The translations under genes were made by a program, and so were the position numbers. DNA of 64,000 bases from Rhizobium phaseoli (GTDB lineage Bacteria > Pseudomonadota > Alphaproteobacteria > Rhizobiales > Rhizobiaceae): positions 186,001 through 250,000 of the forward strand of contig NZ_ML133573.1 of assembly GCF_003985125.1 (NCBI RefSeq), in the 5' to 3' direction. A model generated the notes under the pieces. That model was not told where the DNA came from. It saw only the letters and a program-made list of their open reading frames with translations, and ran no database searches. The stretch's first letter is position 1. Each line of letters starts with the position of its first letter. This document shows, in pieces, positions 41,099 to 52,039 of this stretch.

Positions 41099-42208
41099 AT
41101 GCCGACACCTGAGCAACCCAGTCTAATAGTTCGACAGAAATCCCCACCGAACATCGAGTTTCCCTTTGCGTCACTCTCGGCTTGGCTGATCCCAACCGAG
41201 CTGTTCTTCGTGCGAAACCATTTCCCGTCGCCGGAGCTCGATGCGCGAGATTGGAGATTGCGCATTGGCGGGGCGGTGGAGCGGCCGATCGAACTTGACC
41301 TCGATAGCATCAAGGCGATGCGAAGCACGACTCTCACTGCCGTCGTCGAGTGCGCAGGGAACGGGCGCGTCTACTATGTGCCGCCGAGGGAGGGGTTGCA
41401 GTGGCAGAACGGAGCCGTCGGCAATGCCGCGTGGACCGGTGTTCCTCTGCGCGAGATTTTAGAAATGGCGGGCGTCAAGCCAACCGCACGTGAGGTTCTG
41501 CTCGTCGGCGCAGACAGCGGCGTCGTCGACACGAACAAGAAAACGGCTTCTCCAGGCCCCATCGCTTTTGCGCGCAGTTTACCGCTTGAGAAGGCCGTCG
41601 CTGACAGCACCATGCTTGCCTATTCGATGAACGGGGAGCCGTTGACGCGCGATCACGGCTACCCGCTGCGCGCGGTCGTGGGTGGCTGGTTCGGCATGGC
41701 TTGGGTCAAGTGGATCACTGATATCACTGTCGTGGAGCAACCGTTCCTTGGCTACTGGCAGGCGCGCGACTATTTCCGATGGGAGCGCAGCCTCGGGGAA
41801 CCCAGGCTGGTCCCGCTTGCGGAGATGGAGGTCAAAGCGCAGATCGCGCGTCCCGTGCAGGGCGCGCGTCTCGTCGCCGGCCAACCGTATCGGATTTTCG
41901 GAGCCGCCTGGAGCGGAGAGGCTGCTATCCGGCAGGTGCAGGTCTGCACCGGAGATGGCAGAGGCTGGCGCGAGGGAAGGCTCCTCGAAACAGAACATCC
42001 CTTCGCATGGCGCTTGTGGGAGTACATGTGGACCCCTGAAGAAGCGGGGCGATATATCCTGCGATGCCGCGCGATCGATGGTGCGGGGCGCATGCAGCCC
42101 GACCTCCAGCGTTCCGACTGCGAGAGCTACGCGGCCAACTGGATCGTTCCGGTGGAGGTGACGGTCGTTCCCGAGCCACAGACGTACGAGGAGGAATTCG
42201 TGATCTGA
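41099..42208 (+). CDS. Sulfite oxidase-like molybdopterin oxidoreductase
   Basis: 369 residues. The oxidoreductase molybdopterin domain shows the Mo-ligating Cys85 in VVECAGNGR, followed by GVPLREILEMAGV and RDHGYPLRAVVGGWFGMAWVK. The C-terminal dimerisation domain of sulfite oxidases follows (RIFGAAWSGEAAIRQVQV). There is no Tat or Sec signal, so the enzyme appears cytosolic, and no cytochrome subunit is adjacent. It may oxidise sulfite or reduce an S- or N-oxide. The ATG at 41099 has GAGGACG in front. Confidence 0.82.
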   Translation: MPTPEQPSLIVRQKSPPNIEFPFASLSAWLIPTELFFVRNHFPSPELDARDWRLRIGGAVERPIELDLDSIKAMRSTTLTAVVECAGNGRVYYVPPREGLQWQNGAVGNAAWTGVPLREILEMAGVKPTAREVLLVGADSGVVDTNKKTASPGPIAFARSLPLEKAVADSTMLAYSMNGEPLTRDHGYPLRAVVGGWFGMAWVKWITDITVVEQPFLGYWQARDYFRWERSLGEPRLVPLAEMEVKAQIARPVQGARLVAGQPYRIFGAAWSGEAAIRQVQVCTGDGRGWREGRLLETEHPFAWRLWEYMWTPEEAGRYILRCRAIDGAGRMQPDLQRSDCESYAANWIVPVEVTVVPEPQTYEEEFVI

Positions 42209-42494
42209 TCACCCGCATGGGGCGGAATGGCGGCTTTTGGCGCAACTGCGACCTGCGTTGTCACTGCGTCATGTCCGCTTTGCAGCAACAGCGTCGGGTG
42301 GCTCGATGACAGTTATGAGGGCGTGCATTGCCGCCCGGCAGCAATGCAATCGGTCGGTGGTGTCTTTGATCGCATTTCTGCTAAGCTGGGAAGCAAATCG
42401 CGGGCGATGTCACCAACTGCCGAAGTGTGAAAGGCGCAACGGGCTGATGGGCCTCTCGCTCATCGGCCTCTTGTCTTGAAGGAGGAGCGCTAGG

Positions 42495-43120
42495 ATGAGC
42501 GCCGACCGGGAGACCGTGCGATCCTATGACATGGTCGCGGCGGAGTACGCTGCCGAGGCCGCGGCGATGCCCGAATGGGTCGCGACAGAGATCAATGTGT
42601 TCGTGACCGAGCTGGGTGGCTCGGGCAGGGTGCTGGAGATCGGAAGCGGTGGCGGGCGAGATGCACTTGAGCTTGAGAAGCGGGGGATTAGCGTCCGGCG
42701 CACCGACATTTCCAAGGTTTCGTCGAACTGCTTCGCGAGAGTGGCTTCGAGGCCGACCTGTTGGACCCGCTGACCGAAGACCTGGCCGACCCGCAGCGTC
42801 CTGGCACACCGTACGACGGGATCTGGGCCTGTGCCTGCCTGATTCACGTCGCGCGCGGGGATTTCGGTATGGTGCTTGGACGGCTTGCCGAGGCGACCCG
42901 GACCGGTGGCCGACTGCACGTCTCGGTTAGAGAGGGCGACGGCGAGGATGGGTCCACACACGGCAGTGCTGCAGCGCCGCGGCATTATTTCGAGACGTAC
43001 TGGCGCGAGCCTGCCCTGCGGTCCGCACTCACAGACTCCGGCTGGATTGTCAGCGAGGTACGTCGGTGCGTCGGAAAGCCCTATGATCGGTGGCTGAGCA
43101 TTCGGGCGAGTCGGGCCTGA
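42495..43120 (+). pseudogene. SAM-dependent methyltransferase, frameshifted
   Basis: The N-terminal part (42495 to about 42716) has the SAM-binding motif VLEIGSGGGRDALELEKRG and stops prematurely at 42773. The rest continues in another frame to 43120 (FVELLRESGFEADLLDPLTE, then WACACLIHVARGDF). The two frames join at 42717-42718 just after RTDISK, consistent with loss of one base. Put together they give about 209 residues, a normal class I methyltransferase. GGAGGAG precedes the ATG. It could be real decay or a sequencing error. The substrate is unknown. Confidence 0.8.
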
Positions 43121-43260
43121 GGCACACAGACCTTGCGGGAATGGCCGCATGTGGCGCGACTATAACTTTAGATGGTCACCAATGTCTGGCTTTCGGGCGA
43201 AGCAAAGACCGCATCTGTGGCCGATATGAAGGCGCGAAGCAGCCTTATTCCTTTATAACG

Positions 43261-43289
43261 AAAAAAGACCGCTTCGGCAGATAGCGGTC
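43261..43289 (-). terminator. Terminator of carA
   Basis: On the minus strand: GACCGCT-N9-AGCGGTC followed by six T. It lies about 96 bases beyond the carA stop codon. Confidence 0.85.
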
Positions 43290-43384
43290 CTTCCTCTCAT
43301 TGCTGCTTCAAGATTCAAGAGATTCCACATCACGTTAGTGGTTGCCAGTTTAGCAGGCCCTTGCGAAATCGGGAGTTCTTGAAA

Positions 43385-44596
43385 TCAGCGTTCGGCGAGC
43401 GCCGGCTCGCCCTTCTTCTCGCGCACCATGTTGATGAAGCGGCGGAAGAGATAGTGGCTGTCCTGCGGGCCGGGGGAGGCCTCCGGATGGTGCTGGACGG
43501 AGAAGACCTGCTTGCCGAGGACGCGCAGGCCGCAATTGGTGCCGTCGAAAAGCGAAATATGAGTCTCTTCAACGCCATCGGGCAGCGACTTCGAGTCGAC
43601 CGCGAAGCCATGGTTCATCGAGACGATCTCGACCTTGCCGGTCGTGTGATCCTTGACGGGATGGTTGGCGCCGTGATGACCCTGGTGCATCTTCTCGGTC
43701 TTGGCGCCGAGGGCGAGGCCGAGCATCTGATGGCCGAGGCAGATGCCGAAGACCGGGATATCGGTCTTAACAAGCGTCTTGATCACCGGCACAGCATATT
43801 CGCCGGTTGCCGCCGGATCGCCGGGGCCGTTCGACAGGAAGATGCCGTCCGGCTGCATGGCGAGCACGTCTTCGGCGCTCGTTGTCGCCGGCACGATGGT
43901 GACCTTGCAGTCGAGGCCGGCAAACAGGCGCAGAATGTTGCGCTTGACGCCGTAGTCGAGGCAGACGACATGATACTTGGCATCGGCCGCACCGAGCTCG
44001 CCGTAGCCTTCGTTCCAGATCCAGGGCGTCTGGGTCCATTGCGAGGACTGGCCCGACGTGGCGATCTTGGCGAGGTCGAGGCCTTCGAGGCCGCTCCAGG
44101 CCTTGGCTTCGGCCTTCAGCGTCTCGATGTCGAAGGCACCGTTCGGATCGTGGGCGATCACTGCGTTGGGAGCGCCGTTCTCGCGGATCCAGGCGGTCAG
44201 GGCGCGGGTGTCGATGCCGCAGAGACCGATGATGCCGCGCGCTTTCAGCCACTGGTCGAGATGCTTGGCGGCGCGGTAGTTCGACGGTTCGGTGATGTCG
44301 GCCTTGAAGATGACGCCGACGGCGCCGTGGCGGGCGGCAGGCGTCAGATCCTCGATGTCTTCATCATTGGTGCCGATATTGCCGATATGGGGAAAGGTGA
44401 AGGTGACGATCTGGCCGAGATAGGAAGGGTCGGTCATGATCTCTTCATAGCCGGTCAGTGCCGTATTGAAGACGACCTCGGCCTGGATCTTGCCGGTGGC
44501 GCCGATGCCCTTACCTTCGATCACCGTGCCGTCGGCAAGAACGAGCAGGGCGGTCGGCTTTTCGATTGTCCAGGGTGCTGTCGCGGTCATCTTCAT
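43385..44596 (-). CDS. carA: Carbamoyl-phosphate synthase, small (glutaminase) subunit
   Basis: 403 residues. An N-terminal CarA-specific domain (VLADGTVIEGKGIGATG) is followed by a class I glutamine amidotransferase with catalytic Cys286 in FGICLGHQMLGLALG and His/Glu in QHHPEASPGP. It hydrolyses glutamine and passes ammonia to CarB. It is separated from carB by about 12 kb. An in-frame ATG two codons later is also possible. It is divergent from yqeY. Confidence 0.97.
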   Translation of the reverse strand: MKMTATAPWTIEKPTALLVLADGTVIEGKGIGATGKIQAEVVFNTALTGYEEIMTDPSYLGQIVTFTFPHIGNIGTNDEDIEDLTPAARHGAVGVIFKADITEPSNYRAAKHLDQWLKARGIIGLCGIDTRALTAWIRENGAPNAVIAHDPNGAFDIETLKAEAKAWSGLEGLDLAKIATSGQSSQWTQTPWIWNEGYGELGAADAKYHVVCLDYGVKRNILRLFAGLDCKVTIVPATTSAEDVLAMQPDGIFLSNGPGDPAATGEYAVPVIKTLVKTDIPVFGICLGHQMLGLALGAKTEKMHQGHHGANHPVKDHTTGKVEIVSMNHGFAVDSKSLPDGVEETHISLFDGTNCGLRVLGKQVFSVQHHPEASPGPQDSHYLFRRFINMVREKKGEPALAER

Positions 44597-44860
44597 CCCG
44601 TTTCCGGCGGCCGATGCGCGTTACCGCGCTCGCTGCCATTTGATCTCGCAGGCGTGTGGGCACGGCAATGCCGCGCGCTTCAGGCCTGATCACGAATTTT
44701 GGTGCAGGTGGCGGTAGATAGCCACGCAATCGCTGAGCGTCAATCTTTGTAACCGGAAAAGCGGCCGTTTTCCTGCGCTTTATCGCGCCGATCGCGCAAT
44801 TTATTTGATCCCCCGCATCAGCGTGGTTTATGAAGCGGCATCAAATCAGGAGAAAAGACC

Positions 44861-45313
44861 ATGCTGCGCGATCAACTCGCCACCCAGCTGAAAGAGGCGA
44901 TGAAGGCCAAGGATTCGGAGCGGCTTTCCACCGTCCGGCTGATTCAGGCCGCGATCAAGGATCGCGATATTGCCAATCGCGGCGCCGGCAAGGAGCAGGC
45001 GAGCGACGACGAGATCTTGCAGATTCTCGCCAAGATGGTGAAGCAGCGCGACGAATCGGCAAAGATCTACGAGGAGAACTCCCGGCCGGAACTCGCCGCC
45101 AAGGAGCGCGCCGAAATCACCGTCATTCAGGATTTCATGCCGAAGCAGCTGTCGGACAGCGAAGTGCGCGCCAATATCTCGGCTGTTATCGCGGAGACGG
45201 GCTCCTCTGGCGTCAAGGACATGGGTAAGGTGATGGCCGCGCTCAAGGAGCGTTATGCCGGCCAGATGGATTTCGCTAAGGCGTCAGCGACCGTCAAGGA
45301 GCTGCTGAGCTAA
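44861..45313 (+). CDS. GatB/YqeY domain protein
   Basis: 150 residues, all helical, matching YqeY (MLRDQLATQLKEAMKAKDSE, RLSTVRLIQAAIKDRDI; later DFMPKQLSDSEV). It is related to the tail domain of the GatB amidotransferase subunit, which handles tRNA; the function of the stand-alone form is unclear. In many alphaproteobacteria it lies near dnaG and rpoD, as it does here. AGGAGAAAAGACC precedes the ATG. Confidence 0.92.
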   Translation: MLRDQLATQLKEAMKAKDSERLSTVRLIQAAIKDRDIANRGAGKEQASDDEILQILAKMVKQRDESAKIYEENSRPELAAKERAEITVIQDFMPKQLSDSEVRANISAVIAETGSSGVKDMGKVMAALKERYAGQMDFAKASATVKELLS

Positions 45314-45314
45314 T

Positions 45315-46202
45315 TCACACCGCGCGTCTCGCCTGCGGTTCGATCAGGACCGCAGGCCCGAGCACCGCTTCGGCGGCGGCATCGACGATGGCGAATTTCG
45401 CCGCCTGATAATTCCAGTATTCCAGGATGAAGGGGCCCGACAGCCAGAAGGCGCCCTTGCGGGAGGGCTCGGTCCAGCCGACGCTTCCCATATTTGACGC
45501 CTGCGTCAGAAGTCGCTTCAGATGCGTGTTCGATATCATGAACTGCTCGCGCAGCTCCCGCAGCGACAGGGGGCCGACCACGACGCGCTCGGCCGTCCGG
45601 GGAAAATCCGGAAGGCGCGAGATCAGGTAGTCCATCACCAGCCCGCCGGAATTTGCCCAATTGAAGAGGTTGAAGGTCGGGCCTGGACTGCGCACCGCCT
45701 GGCTGCCGATGATCGCCTTTGCGATGCGCGGCTGGATCGCTGCCATCATCGCCGCGGGGTCGGCAGCGATCTTCTCGGCGCGTTCGCCGCCGTCGAGGCT
45801 GTCGAGGATCATCATGTGGGTGACGAGCCAGCGGGTGAAATGCTGCTCGGCGATTTCGGTGGGTTCCAGATAGCGTGTGCGCTTGTCGGCACCAGGCGCC
45901 GGACGTAGGAAGCGATAGGCCAGCATTTCCTGCATGAAGGCCGCGGCCGTGTTGCGGCTGGCGATGTCGTTCTTGACCGCAAAATCGACGAAGCGGCCGG
46001 AATAGAGGCCGCTCTTTTCATAATCGGGGTGGCCATAATGAAGCGCGAAGCCGGCATGGGCCATCAGCCAGCGCTGCTGTGCGGCGAAAATCGAGGCGAT
46101 ACGCGGGCTCTCACGATAGATCGCCAGCATCTGATCGGCGCAGTGGAGGATCGCAGCGAGAAAGCGATCGTCCGCCGCAAGAGTTTCAGCGGTAAATGCC
46201 AT
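45315..46202 (-). CDS. Unknown protein with HTH-like C-terminal segment
   Basis: About 295 residues; unrecognised. The first 200 residues are helical with aromatic-rich patches (FAAQQRWLMAHAGFALHYG). A later segment, SLRELREQFMISNTHLKRLL, reads like a winged-helix or AraC-type recognition helix. It could therefore be a transcription regulator with an unusual sensor domain. The start is uncertain: ATG at 46202 lacks a clear ribosome binding site, while ATG and TTG codons 27 and 42 bases upstream are possible. It is convergent with yqeY, one base apart. Confidence 0.65.
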   Translation of the reverse strand: MAFTAETLAADDRFLAAILHCADQMLAIYRESPRIASIFAAQQRWLMAHAGFALHYGHPDYEKSGLYSGRFVDFAVKNDIASRNTAAAFMQEMLAYRFLRPAPGADKRTRYLEPTEIAEQHFTRWLVTHMMILDSLDGGERAEKIAADPAAMMAAIQPRIAKAIIGSQAVRSPGPTFNLFNWANSGGLVMDYLISRLPDFPRTAERVVVGPLSLRELREQFMISNTHLKRLLTQASNMGSVGWTEPSRKGAFWLSGPFILEYWNYQAAKFAIVDAAAEAVLGPAVLIEPQARRAV

Positions 46203-46869
46203 GGGAAGGGGTCCAGGAAAGTCGCACATACTTCCGTCAGGCAAGCGCCTGATGTCAACGGATTTGTCAATAATCGGTTAATTTCAAAAGGGAATTTGTA
46301 TCAGGAAGCCAAAAATTTAAGAAGGCAGGAGCTGGGGGCGCTCCTGCCTTCTTGCACTTTGCTTCCGCCGGCACGCAGGGCCGAAGCCCAAGCCGGAGGC
46401 TATTTGCAAAGGCACCCTTGCGAAGCGGCGCCGGGGGTAGGGATGGTGCTTCGCTCGGGGATCGCTTTGTTGAGATCCAACTTATTGCGGTGCGGCAGCC
46501 TATTCAAATTACAAAAAAATAATGATTGCCGGAAATGTCGGTTTTGGAGGTGTCGAAGCGCAGGCTCGACGGGCGGCGCGAGGATGAGAGCCTGCGGTTG
46601 CGGCGAGCAATAATAACTTGTTTTAAAACGATTTATTCGAGAGGCGTGAAAGGCGGGCCTTTTTCCTGGCGCTGTCGCATCGGCGGAATTTGGGCCTTGC
46701 GAGGACAATAATGTCGCACCCCTGTCGCAGGGGCGATAACGTGTTTTTGATTGGATAAGCGACGCCATCAGTGACCGGTGCACTTGCCTGTGAATAGCGG
46801 GTTTTCGTGACAAGTTTCATGGCGTGGTGCGGCAAAGCAGCTTATATGGAGGCTGGCCAAGAGGTATAA
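46203..46869. other. Long divergent intergenic region with a structured segment
   Basis: 667 bases between the HTH-like gene and dnaG. No protein gene is supported. It has a perfect 12-base hairpin at 46321-46351, a stem GCGAAGC ... GCTTCGC around 46420-46455, and AT-rich DNA near 46500-46530. A minus-strand small RNA ending at the hairpin is possible. The dnaG promoter must lie in the right-hand part. Confidence 0.5.
46311..46351 (-). terminator. Strong hairpin between divergent genes
   Basis: GAAGGCAGGAGC pairs perfectly with GCTCCTGCCTTC around a seven-base loop (46321-46351). On the minus strand it is followed by TTAAATTTTT (46311-46320). Since no gene ends here on that strand, it implies an unannotated minus-strand transcript. 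Confidence 0.65.
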
Positions 46870-48870
46870 ATGCGCTTTTCCAACACCTTTCTCGATGAGA
46901 TCCGTGACCGCGTTCCGATTTCGAACGTGATCGCGCGCCGTGTGAGCTGGGACAAGCGCAAGACCAACGTTTCTCGCGGCGATTACTGGGCCTGCTGCCC
47001 GTTCCACGGCGAGAAATCGCCGAGCTTTCACTGCGAGGACCGGAAGGGCCGCTATCACTGCTTCGGCTGTGGCGTCACCGGTGACCATTTCCGCTTCCTC
47101 ACCGAGCTCGAGGGCCTGAGTTTCCCCGAGGCAGTGCAGCAGATCGCCGATATGGCCGGCGTGCCGATGCCACTTGCCGATCCTGTCATGGAAAAGCGCG
47201 AGAAGGAACGCGGCTCGCTGATCGACGTCATGGAAATGGCGACGGCCTTCTTCCAGGACCAACTGCAGACGGCCAATGGTGCGAAGGCGCGCGCCTATCT
47301 GCGCGACCGCGGGCTGACCGGGCGCACCATCGAGACCTTCCGCCTCGGTTATGCGCCCGACAGCCGCAATGCGCTCAAGGAATTCCTCGCCGGCAAGGGC
47401 GTCTCCAAGGAGCAGATCGAGGCCTGCGGCCTTGTAGTCCACGAGAACGTGCCGGTTTCCTACGATCGCTTCCGAGACCGCATCATGTTTCCGATCCTGT
47501 CGTCGCGGGAAAAGGTGATCGCCTTCGGCGGACGCGCCATGTCGGCGGATGCGCCGGCGAAATATCTGAACTCGAACGAGACGGAGCTCTTCCACAAGGG
47601 CAATGTGCTCTACAATTTCGCCCGCGCGCGCCGCGCCATCCAGGGCCCGGGCCGCGGCGATCAGCAGGACGGTAATGCGAGCGGCACCATCATTGCCGTA
47701 GAAGGTTATATGGACGTGATCGCGCTCCATCAGGCGGGCGTCGAGAACGCCGTTGCGCCGCTCGGCACGGCGCTCACTGAAAACCAGCTCGAGCTGCTCT
47801 GGAAGATGGTGCCGCAGCCGGTGCTCTGCTTCGACGGCGACGGCGCCGGCATCCGCGCCGCCAATCGTGCCGCCGAATTGGCGCTGCCGCATCTGAAGCC
47901 CGGCCGCTCCGTCCGCTTTGCGCTTCTGCCCGACGGCAAGGACCCGGATGATCTGGTGCGCGACGAGGGCCGAGCCCCCTTCGACAAGGTGATGAGCCAG
48001 GCAAAGCCGCTCTCGGAGATGCTGTGGAGCCGGGAGATCAACACCGGCAAGTTCGATACGCCCGAGGCACGCGCCGAGCTCGAGGCGCGGCTGAAGCAGC
48101 TTGTGGCCGTCATCGCTGACGAGAATGTGCGCCGTCATTACCAGCAGGATATCCGCGACCGGCTGAACGCCTTCTTCCTGCCGCAGTTCCAGAACCGCAA
48201 CAATGGCGAGCGGCGCGGTTTCAGCGGAAATTCCCGGGCGGGCCGCGACAATGCCGGTAAGGCAGGGCCGAAAAGCCCGAGCCTGATTTCCGACCGGCTG
48301 GCCCGCTCCGGCCCCGTGCGCGGCCATCGGGACAATACGGCGCTGCGCGAAAGCGTGCTGGCGCTCACCATCGTCAATCATCCGGCGCTGATGATCGACG
48401 ATTATGACGAGATCGCCGCCATCGAATATGACAGCCGCGAGCTGCAACGGTTGTGGTCGGCGGTGCTTGGGGCAGCGGCTGCCGTTGCCGGTCCGCATCT
48501 GACGCGCGACTACCTGACCGAACGGCTGGAATTCGAAGGCTTCGGCCCGCTGATCAAGAGCCTCGACCAGCAGGTGCGCAATGCCAGGCTCTGGACGGCG
48601 ACCGAGGAGGCGGCGATGGAAGATGCGCGTGAGGGCTATCGCCAGGCGCTTGCCTTCCACAAACGGGCAAAGGCGCTGCGCCGGCAGAAGATGGAGCTCG
48701 AACGCGAGATTGCGCTGGCGACCGAAGCCGGTGACGGCGAGGCGATCGTTCAGCTGATACGGGCACAGCAGGAAGTGCATCTGGAAGGCGTACGCCTGGA
48801 GAACCAGGAGGCGATCATCGACGGCTTCGGCGTGCTTTCTGGCCGCGTCAAAGGGGCGGCGAACCACTGA
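46870..48870 (+). CDS. dnaG: DNA primase
   Basis: 666 residues. The N-terminal zinc-binding domain is [17 protein letters not shown] with CFGCG. The TOPRIM catalytic core has [14 protein letters not shown] and [17 protein letters not shown]-terminal helicase-interaction domain follows. It lays RNA primers at the replication fork. It overlaps the recQ start by one base (TGATG), so the two are co-translated. The rpoD gene lies 5 kb downstream on the same strand, a loosened version of the dnaG-rpoD macromolecular synthesis region. Confidence 0.97.
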   Translation: MRFSNTFLDEIRDRVPISNVIARRVSWDKRKTNVSRGDYWACCPFHGEKSPSFHCEDRKGRYHCFGCGVTGDHFRFLTELEGLSFPEAVQQIADMAGVPMPLADPVMEKREKERGSLIDVMEMATAFFQDQLQTANGAKARAYLRDRGLTGRTIETFRLGYAPDSRNALKEFLAGKGVSKEQIEACGLVVHENVPVSYDRFRDRIMFPILSSREKVIAFGGRAMSADAPAKYLNSNETELFHKGNVLYNFARARRAIQGPGRGDQQDGNASGTIIAVEGYMDVIALHQAGVENAVAPLGTALTENQLELLWKMVPQPVLCFDGDGAGIRAANRAAELALPHLKPGRSVRFALLPDGKDPDDLVRDEGRAPFDKVMSQAKPLSEMLWSREINTGKFDTPEARAELEARLKQLVAVIADENVRRHYQQDIRDRLNAFFLPQFQNRNNGERRGFSGNSRAGRDNAGKAGPKSPSLISDRLARSGPVRGHRDNTALRESVLALTIVNHPALMIDDYDEIAAIEYDSRELQRLWSAVLGAAAAVAGPHLTRDYLTERLEFEGFGPLIKSLDQQVRNARLWTATEEAAMEDAREGYRQALAFHKRAKALRRQKMELEREIALATEAGDGEAIVQLIRAQQEVHLEGVRLENQEAIIDGFGVLSGRVKGAANH

Positions 48871-50735
48871 TGTCGCTGAGCGAAGGCAACGAAGCTGGCT
48901 TTTCCGCCTCCGATGCGCTGTTTTCCGCGCCCCGCTCGCCGCTCGAGGTGTTGAAGCAGGTTTACGGCTACTCCTCCTTCCGCGGCAAGCAGCAGCAGGT
49001 GGTCGAGCACGTCGTCTCAGGCAGCGATGCGGTGGTGCTGTTTCCGACAGGCGCGGGCAAATCGCTGTGCTTCCAGATTCCGGCGCTCTGCCGCGATGGC
49101 GTCGGCATCGTCGTTTCGCCGTTGATCGCGCTGATGCGCGATCAGGTGGAGGCGATGAAGCAGCTCGGCATCCGCGCTGCCGCACTCAATTCGTCGCTGT
49201 CGCGGGAGGAATTCGTCGAGGTCCGCCGCGCGCTTTCGGCCGGCAAGCTCGATCTTCTCTATGTGACGCCGGAGCGCATCCTGACCGACGGCTTCCGCGA
49301 GCTGATCGCCAATGAGAAGATCGCGCTGTTTGCCATTGATGAAGCGCATTGCGTTTCGCAATGGGGGCATGATTTCCGGCCGGAGTACCGTGAGCTCGGC
49401 CGGCTTGGCGAGCAATATCCCGGTGTTCCCAGAATAGCGCTGACGGCAACGGCCGATCCGCATACGCGCGACGATATCGTCGAGCGGCTGGGGCTCGATG
49501 CTGCCGAGATCTTCACCACCAGCTTCGACCGGCCGAACATCAGCTATGAGATCGTCGAGCGCGACCAGCCGCGTCAGCAGCTTCTGCGCTTCCTGTCCGA
49601 CCATAAGGGCGACAGCGGCATCGTCTATTGCCTGTCGCGCGCCAAGGTCGAGGACACGGCCGACTGGCTGAACGGGCAGGGGGTTCGTGCACTGCCTTAT
49701 CACGCCGGCATGGACCGGGCGCTTCGTGACGCCAATCAGGATGCCTTCCTGAAGGAAGAGAGCCTCTGCCTGGTTGCCACCGTCGCCTTCGGCATGGGCA
49801 TCGACAAACCGAATGTGCGCTACGTCGCCCATCTCGACCTGCCGGGTTCGGTGGAAGCCTATTACCAGGAGACCGGGCGCGCCGGCCGCGACGGCCTGCC
49901 GTCCGAGGTCTGGATGGCCTATGGCATGGCCGACGTCATCCAGCGCCGCCGGATGATCGACGAGGGCAATGCCGCCGTGGAGATCAAGCGGGTCGAGCGC
50001 GCCAAGCTCAATGCCTTGCTAGCGATCTGCGAGACCGCCTCTTGCCGCCGGCAGGCGATCCTCGCCCATTTCGGCGAAGCCCATGCCGGCCAGTGCGGCA
50101 ATTGCGACACCTGCCTGAAGCCGGTCGAGACCTGGGAAGGCACGGACGCGGCGATCAAGGCGCTGGCTGCCGTCTATCGCACCGGCGAGCGTTTCGGCAC
50201 CGGCCACGTCATCGATGTGCTCGTCGGCAATGTCAACGAGAAGACCGAACGTTTCGGCCATGTCGATATGCCCGTCTTCGGCGCCGGCAAGGACATTCCT
50301 GTTCGCACCTGGCAATCCGTCTGCCGGCAGCTGCTCGCCATGGGGCTGATCCGGGTCGATCACGAGGCCTATGGGGCGCTTAAATTGGAGCCGGAAGCGC
50401 GCGCCGTCTTCAAGCACGAGCGACAGGTATTCTTCCGCAAGGACCGGCCCGCCTCGGAGCGGCGCACGAAGAAGGTGGAGCGCAGTGAGCGCAAATCGGC
50501 CTTGTCGGGCGCCGACGGCAGTCTCTTCGAGGCGTTGCGGGCCGAGCGCATGGCGATCGCCAAATCGCTCGGCGTGCCGCCCTATGTCGTCTTCCCCGAT
50601 ACGACGCTGATCGCTTTCGCCACGGAACGGCCGCGCAGCCACAAGGAACTGCTCGCCATATCCGGCGTCGGGCAGGCGAAGCTCGAACGCTATGGCGACG
50701 CCTTCCTGGAGATCATCCTGGCGCATGACGATTGA
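48870..50735 (+). CDS. recQ: ATP-dependent DNA helicase RecQ
   Basis: 621 residues. Superfamily 2 helicase motifs: [16 protein letters not shown] (I), DEAHC (II), [10 protein letters not shown] (III) and [14 protein letters not shown] (VI). The RecQ zinc site is [12 protein letters not shown] with CGNCDTC. A winged helix and a C-terminal HRDC domain ([26 protein letters not shown]) complete it. It unwinds recombination and stalled-fork intermediates. It starts on the last base of the dnaG stop. Confidence 0.96.
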   Translation: MSLSEGNEAGFSASDALFSAPRSPLEVLKQVYGYSSFRGKQQQVVEHVVSGSDAVVLFPTGAGKSLCFQIPALCRDGVGIVVSPLIALMRDQVEAMKQLGIRAAALNSSLSREEFVEVRRALSAGKLDLLYVTPERILTDGFRELIANEKIALFAIDEAHCVSQWGHDFRPEYRELGRLGEQYPGVPRIALTATADPHTRDDIVERLGLDAAEIFTTSFDRPNISYEIVERDQPRQQLLRFLSDHKGDSGIVYCLSRAKVEDTADWLNGQGVRALPYHAGMDRALRDANQDAFLKEESLCLVATVAFGMGIDKPNVRYVAHLDLPGSVEAYYQETGRAGRDGLPSEVWMAYGMADVIQRRRMIDEGNAAVEIKRVERAKLNALLAICETASCRRQAILAHFGEAHAGQCGNCDTCLKPVETWEGTDAAIKALAAVYRTGERFGTGHVIDVLVGNVNEKTERFGHVDMPVFGAGKDIPVRTWQSVCRQLLAMGLIRVDHEAYGALKLEPEARAVFKHERQVFFRKDRPASERRTKKVERSERKSALSGADGSLFEALRAERMAIAKSLGVPPYVVFPDTTLIAFATERPRSHKELLAISGVGQAKLERYGDAFLEIILAHDD

Positions 50736-50840
50736 ACGGATCGGCCGATGTGCCTGCCGATCTCGGCCCGCGCTGAACAAGACAAGCCGATGGCGATATG
50801 CTAACCCGGACGCTATAAAAAACATCAGGAAGGGCCGCCC

Positions 50841-52028
50841 ATGACCTCGCCATTTCTCTCCCATCTCCGCGCCGAGATTTCGGCGCTGAAGGATGCCGGG
50901 CTCTATAAGTCCGAACGGGTCATCAGCTCCAAGCAGGCGGGCGAGATTGCCATTTCGACCGGCGAGCGCGTGCTGAACTTCTGCGCCAACAATTATCTTG
51001 GCCTTGCCGACAATGAGGAACTGGCCGAGGCCGGCAAGCAGGCGCTTGACCGCTATGGATACGGCATGGCCTCGGTGCGCTTCATCTGCGGCACCCAGGA
51101 GGAGCATAAGCAGCTCGAAGCGCGGATTTCCTCTTTCCTCGGCATGGAAGACACCATCCTCTATTCCTCCTGCTTCGACGCTAATGGCGGCCTGTTCGAG
51201 ACGCTGCTCTCCGAAGAGGACGCGATTATTTCGGATGCACTGAACCACGCCTCGATCATCGATGGTGTCAGGCTGTCGAAGGCCAAGCGCTTCCGCTACG
51301 CCAATAACGACATGGCGGCACTCGAAGAAGAGCTGAAAAAGGCCGAAGGCAGCCGCTTCAAGCTGATCGCCACCGACGGCGTCTTCTCGATGGACGGCAT
51401 CATCGCCAATCTGGGCGGCGTCTGCGATCTCGCCGAGAAATACGGCGCCATGGTCATGGTCGATGACAGCCATGCGGTGGGCTTCGTCGGCAGGCACGGC
51501 CGCGGCTCGCCGGAACATTGCGGCGTCGAGGGCCGGATCGACATCATCACCGGCACACTCGGCAAGGCGCTCGGCGGCGCCTCGGGCGGGTATACCTCGG
51601 CGAAGGCCGAGGTCGTCGAATGGCTGCGGCAGCGCTCGCGGCCCTATCTATTCTCGAACACGCTGGCGCCGGTCATTGCTGCCGCTTCGCTGAAAGTGTT
51701 CGACCTGATCGAAAATGGCGACGCCCTGCGCAAGCGCCTTTCCGACAATGCCAATCTCTTCCGAACCGAGATGACCAAGCTCGGCTTCACGCTCGCCGGC
51801 GAAGGCCATCCGATCATCCCGGTCATGCTCGGCGACGCCAAGCTTGCCCAGGACATGGCGAGCCTGATGCTGAGGAAGGGCATCTATGTGATCGGGTTCT
51901 CCTTCCCGGTTGTGCCGAAAGGCCAGGCGCGCATCCGCACGCAGATGTCGGCGGCGCATCCCAGGGCGGATGTCGAGCGGGCGATTGCGGCTTTTGCGGA
52001 AGCCGGGCGGGAGCTGGGTGTGATTTGA
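50841..52028 (+). CDS. kbl: Glycine C-acetyltransferase (2-amino-3-ketobutyrate CoA ligase)
   Basis: 395 residues, standard length for KBL. It cleaves 2-amino-3-ketobutyrate with CoA to glycine and acetyl-CoA, using PLP. Visible: [43 protein letters not shown] and the PLP lysine in [14 protein letters not shown]. It precedes tdh, which makes its substrate from threonine, so the pair forms the threonine degradation route. A repeat element lies in the 179-base gap between them. Confidence 0.97.
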   Translation: MTSPFLSHLRAEISALKDAGLYKSERVISSKQAGEIAISTGERVLNFCANNYLGLADNEELAEAGKQALDRYGYGMASVRFICGTQEEHKQLEARISSFLGMEDTILYSSCFDANGGLFETLLSEEDAIISDALNHASIIDGVRLSKAKRFRYANNDMAALEEELKKAEGSRFKLIATDGVFSMDGIIANLGGVCDLAEKYGAMVMVDDSHAVGFVGRHGRGSPEHCGVEGRIDIITGTLGKALGGASGGYTSAKAEVVEWLRQRSRPYLFSNTLAPVIAAASLKVFDLIENGDALRKRLSDNANLFRTEMTKLGFTLAGEGHPIIPVMLGDAKLAQDMASLMLRKGIYVIGFSFPVVPKGQARIRTQMSAAHPRADVERAIAAFAEAGRELGVI

Positions 52029-52039
52029 GAATGAGGGAT

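Noticed and set aside
46768..49185. 805-codon minus-strand frame over dnaG and recQ
   Set aside because: It spans two convincing overlapping genes on the other strand and has no domain signature.
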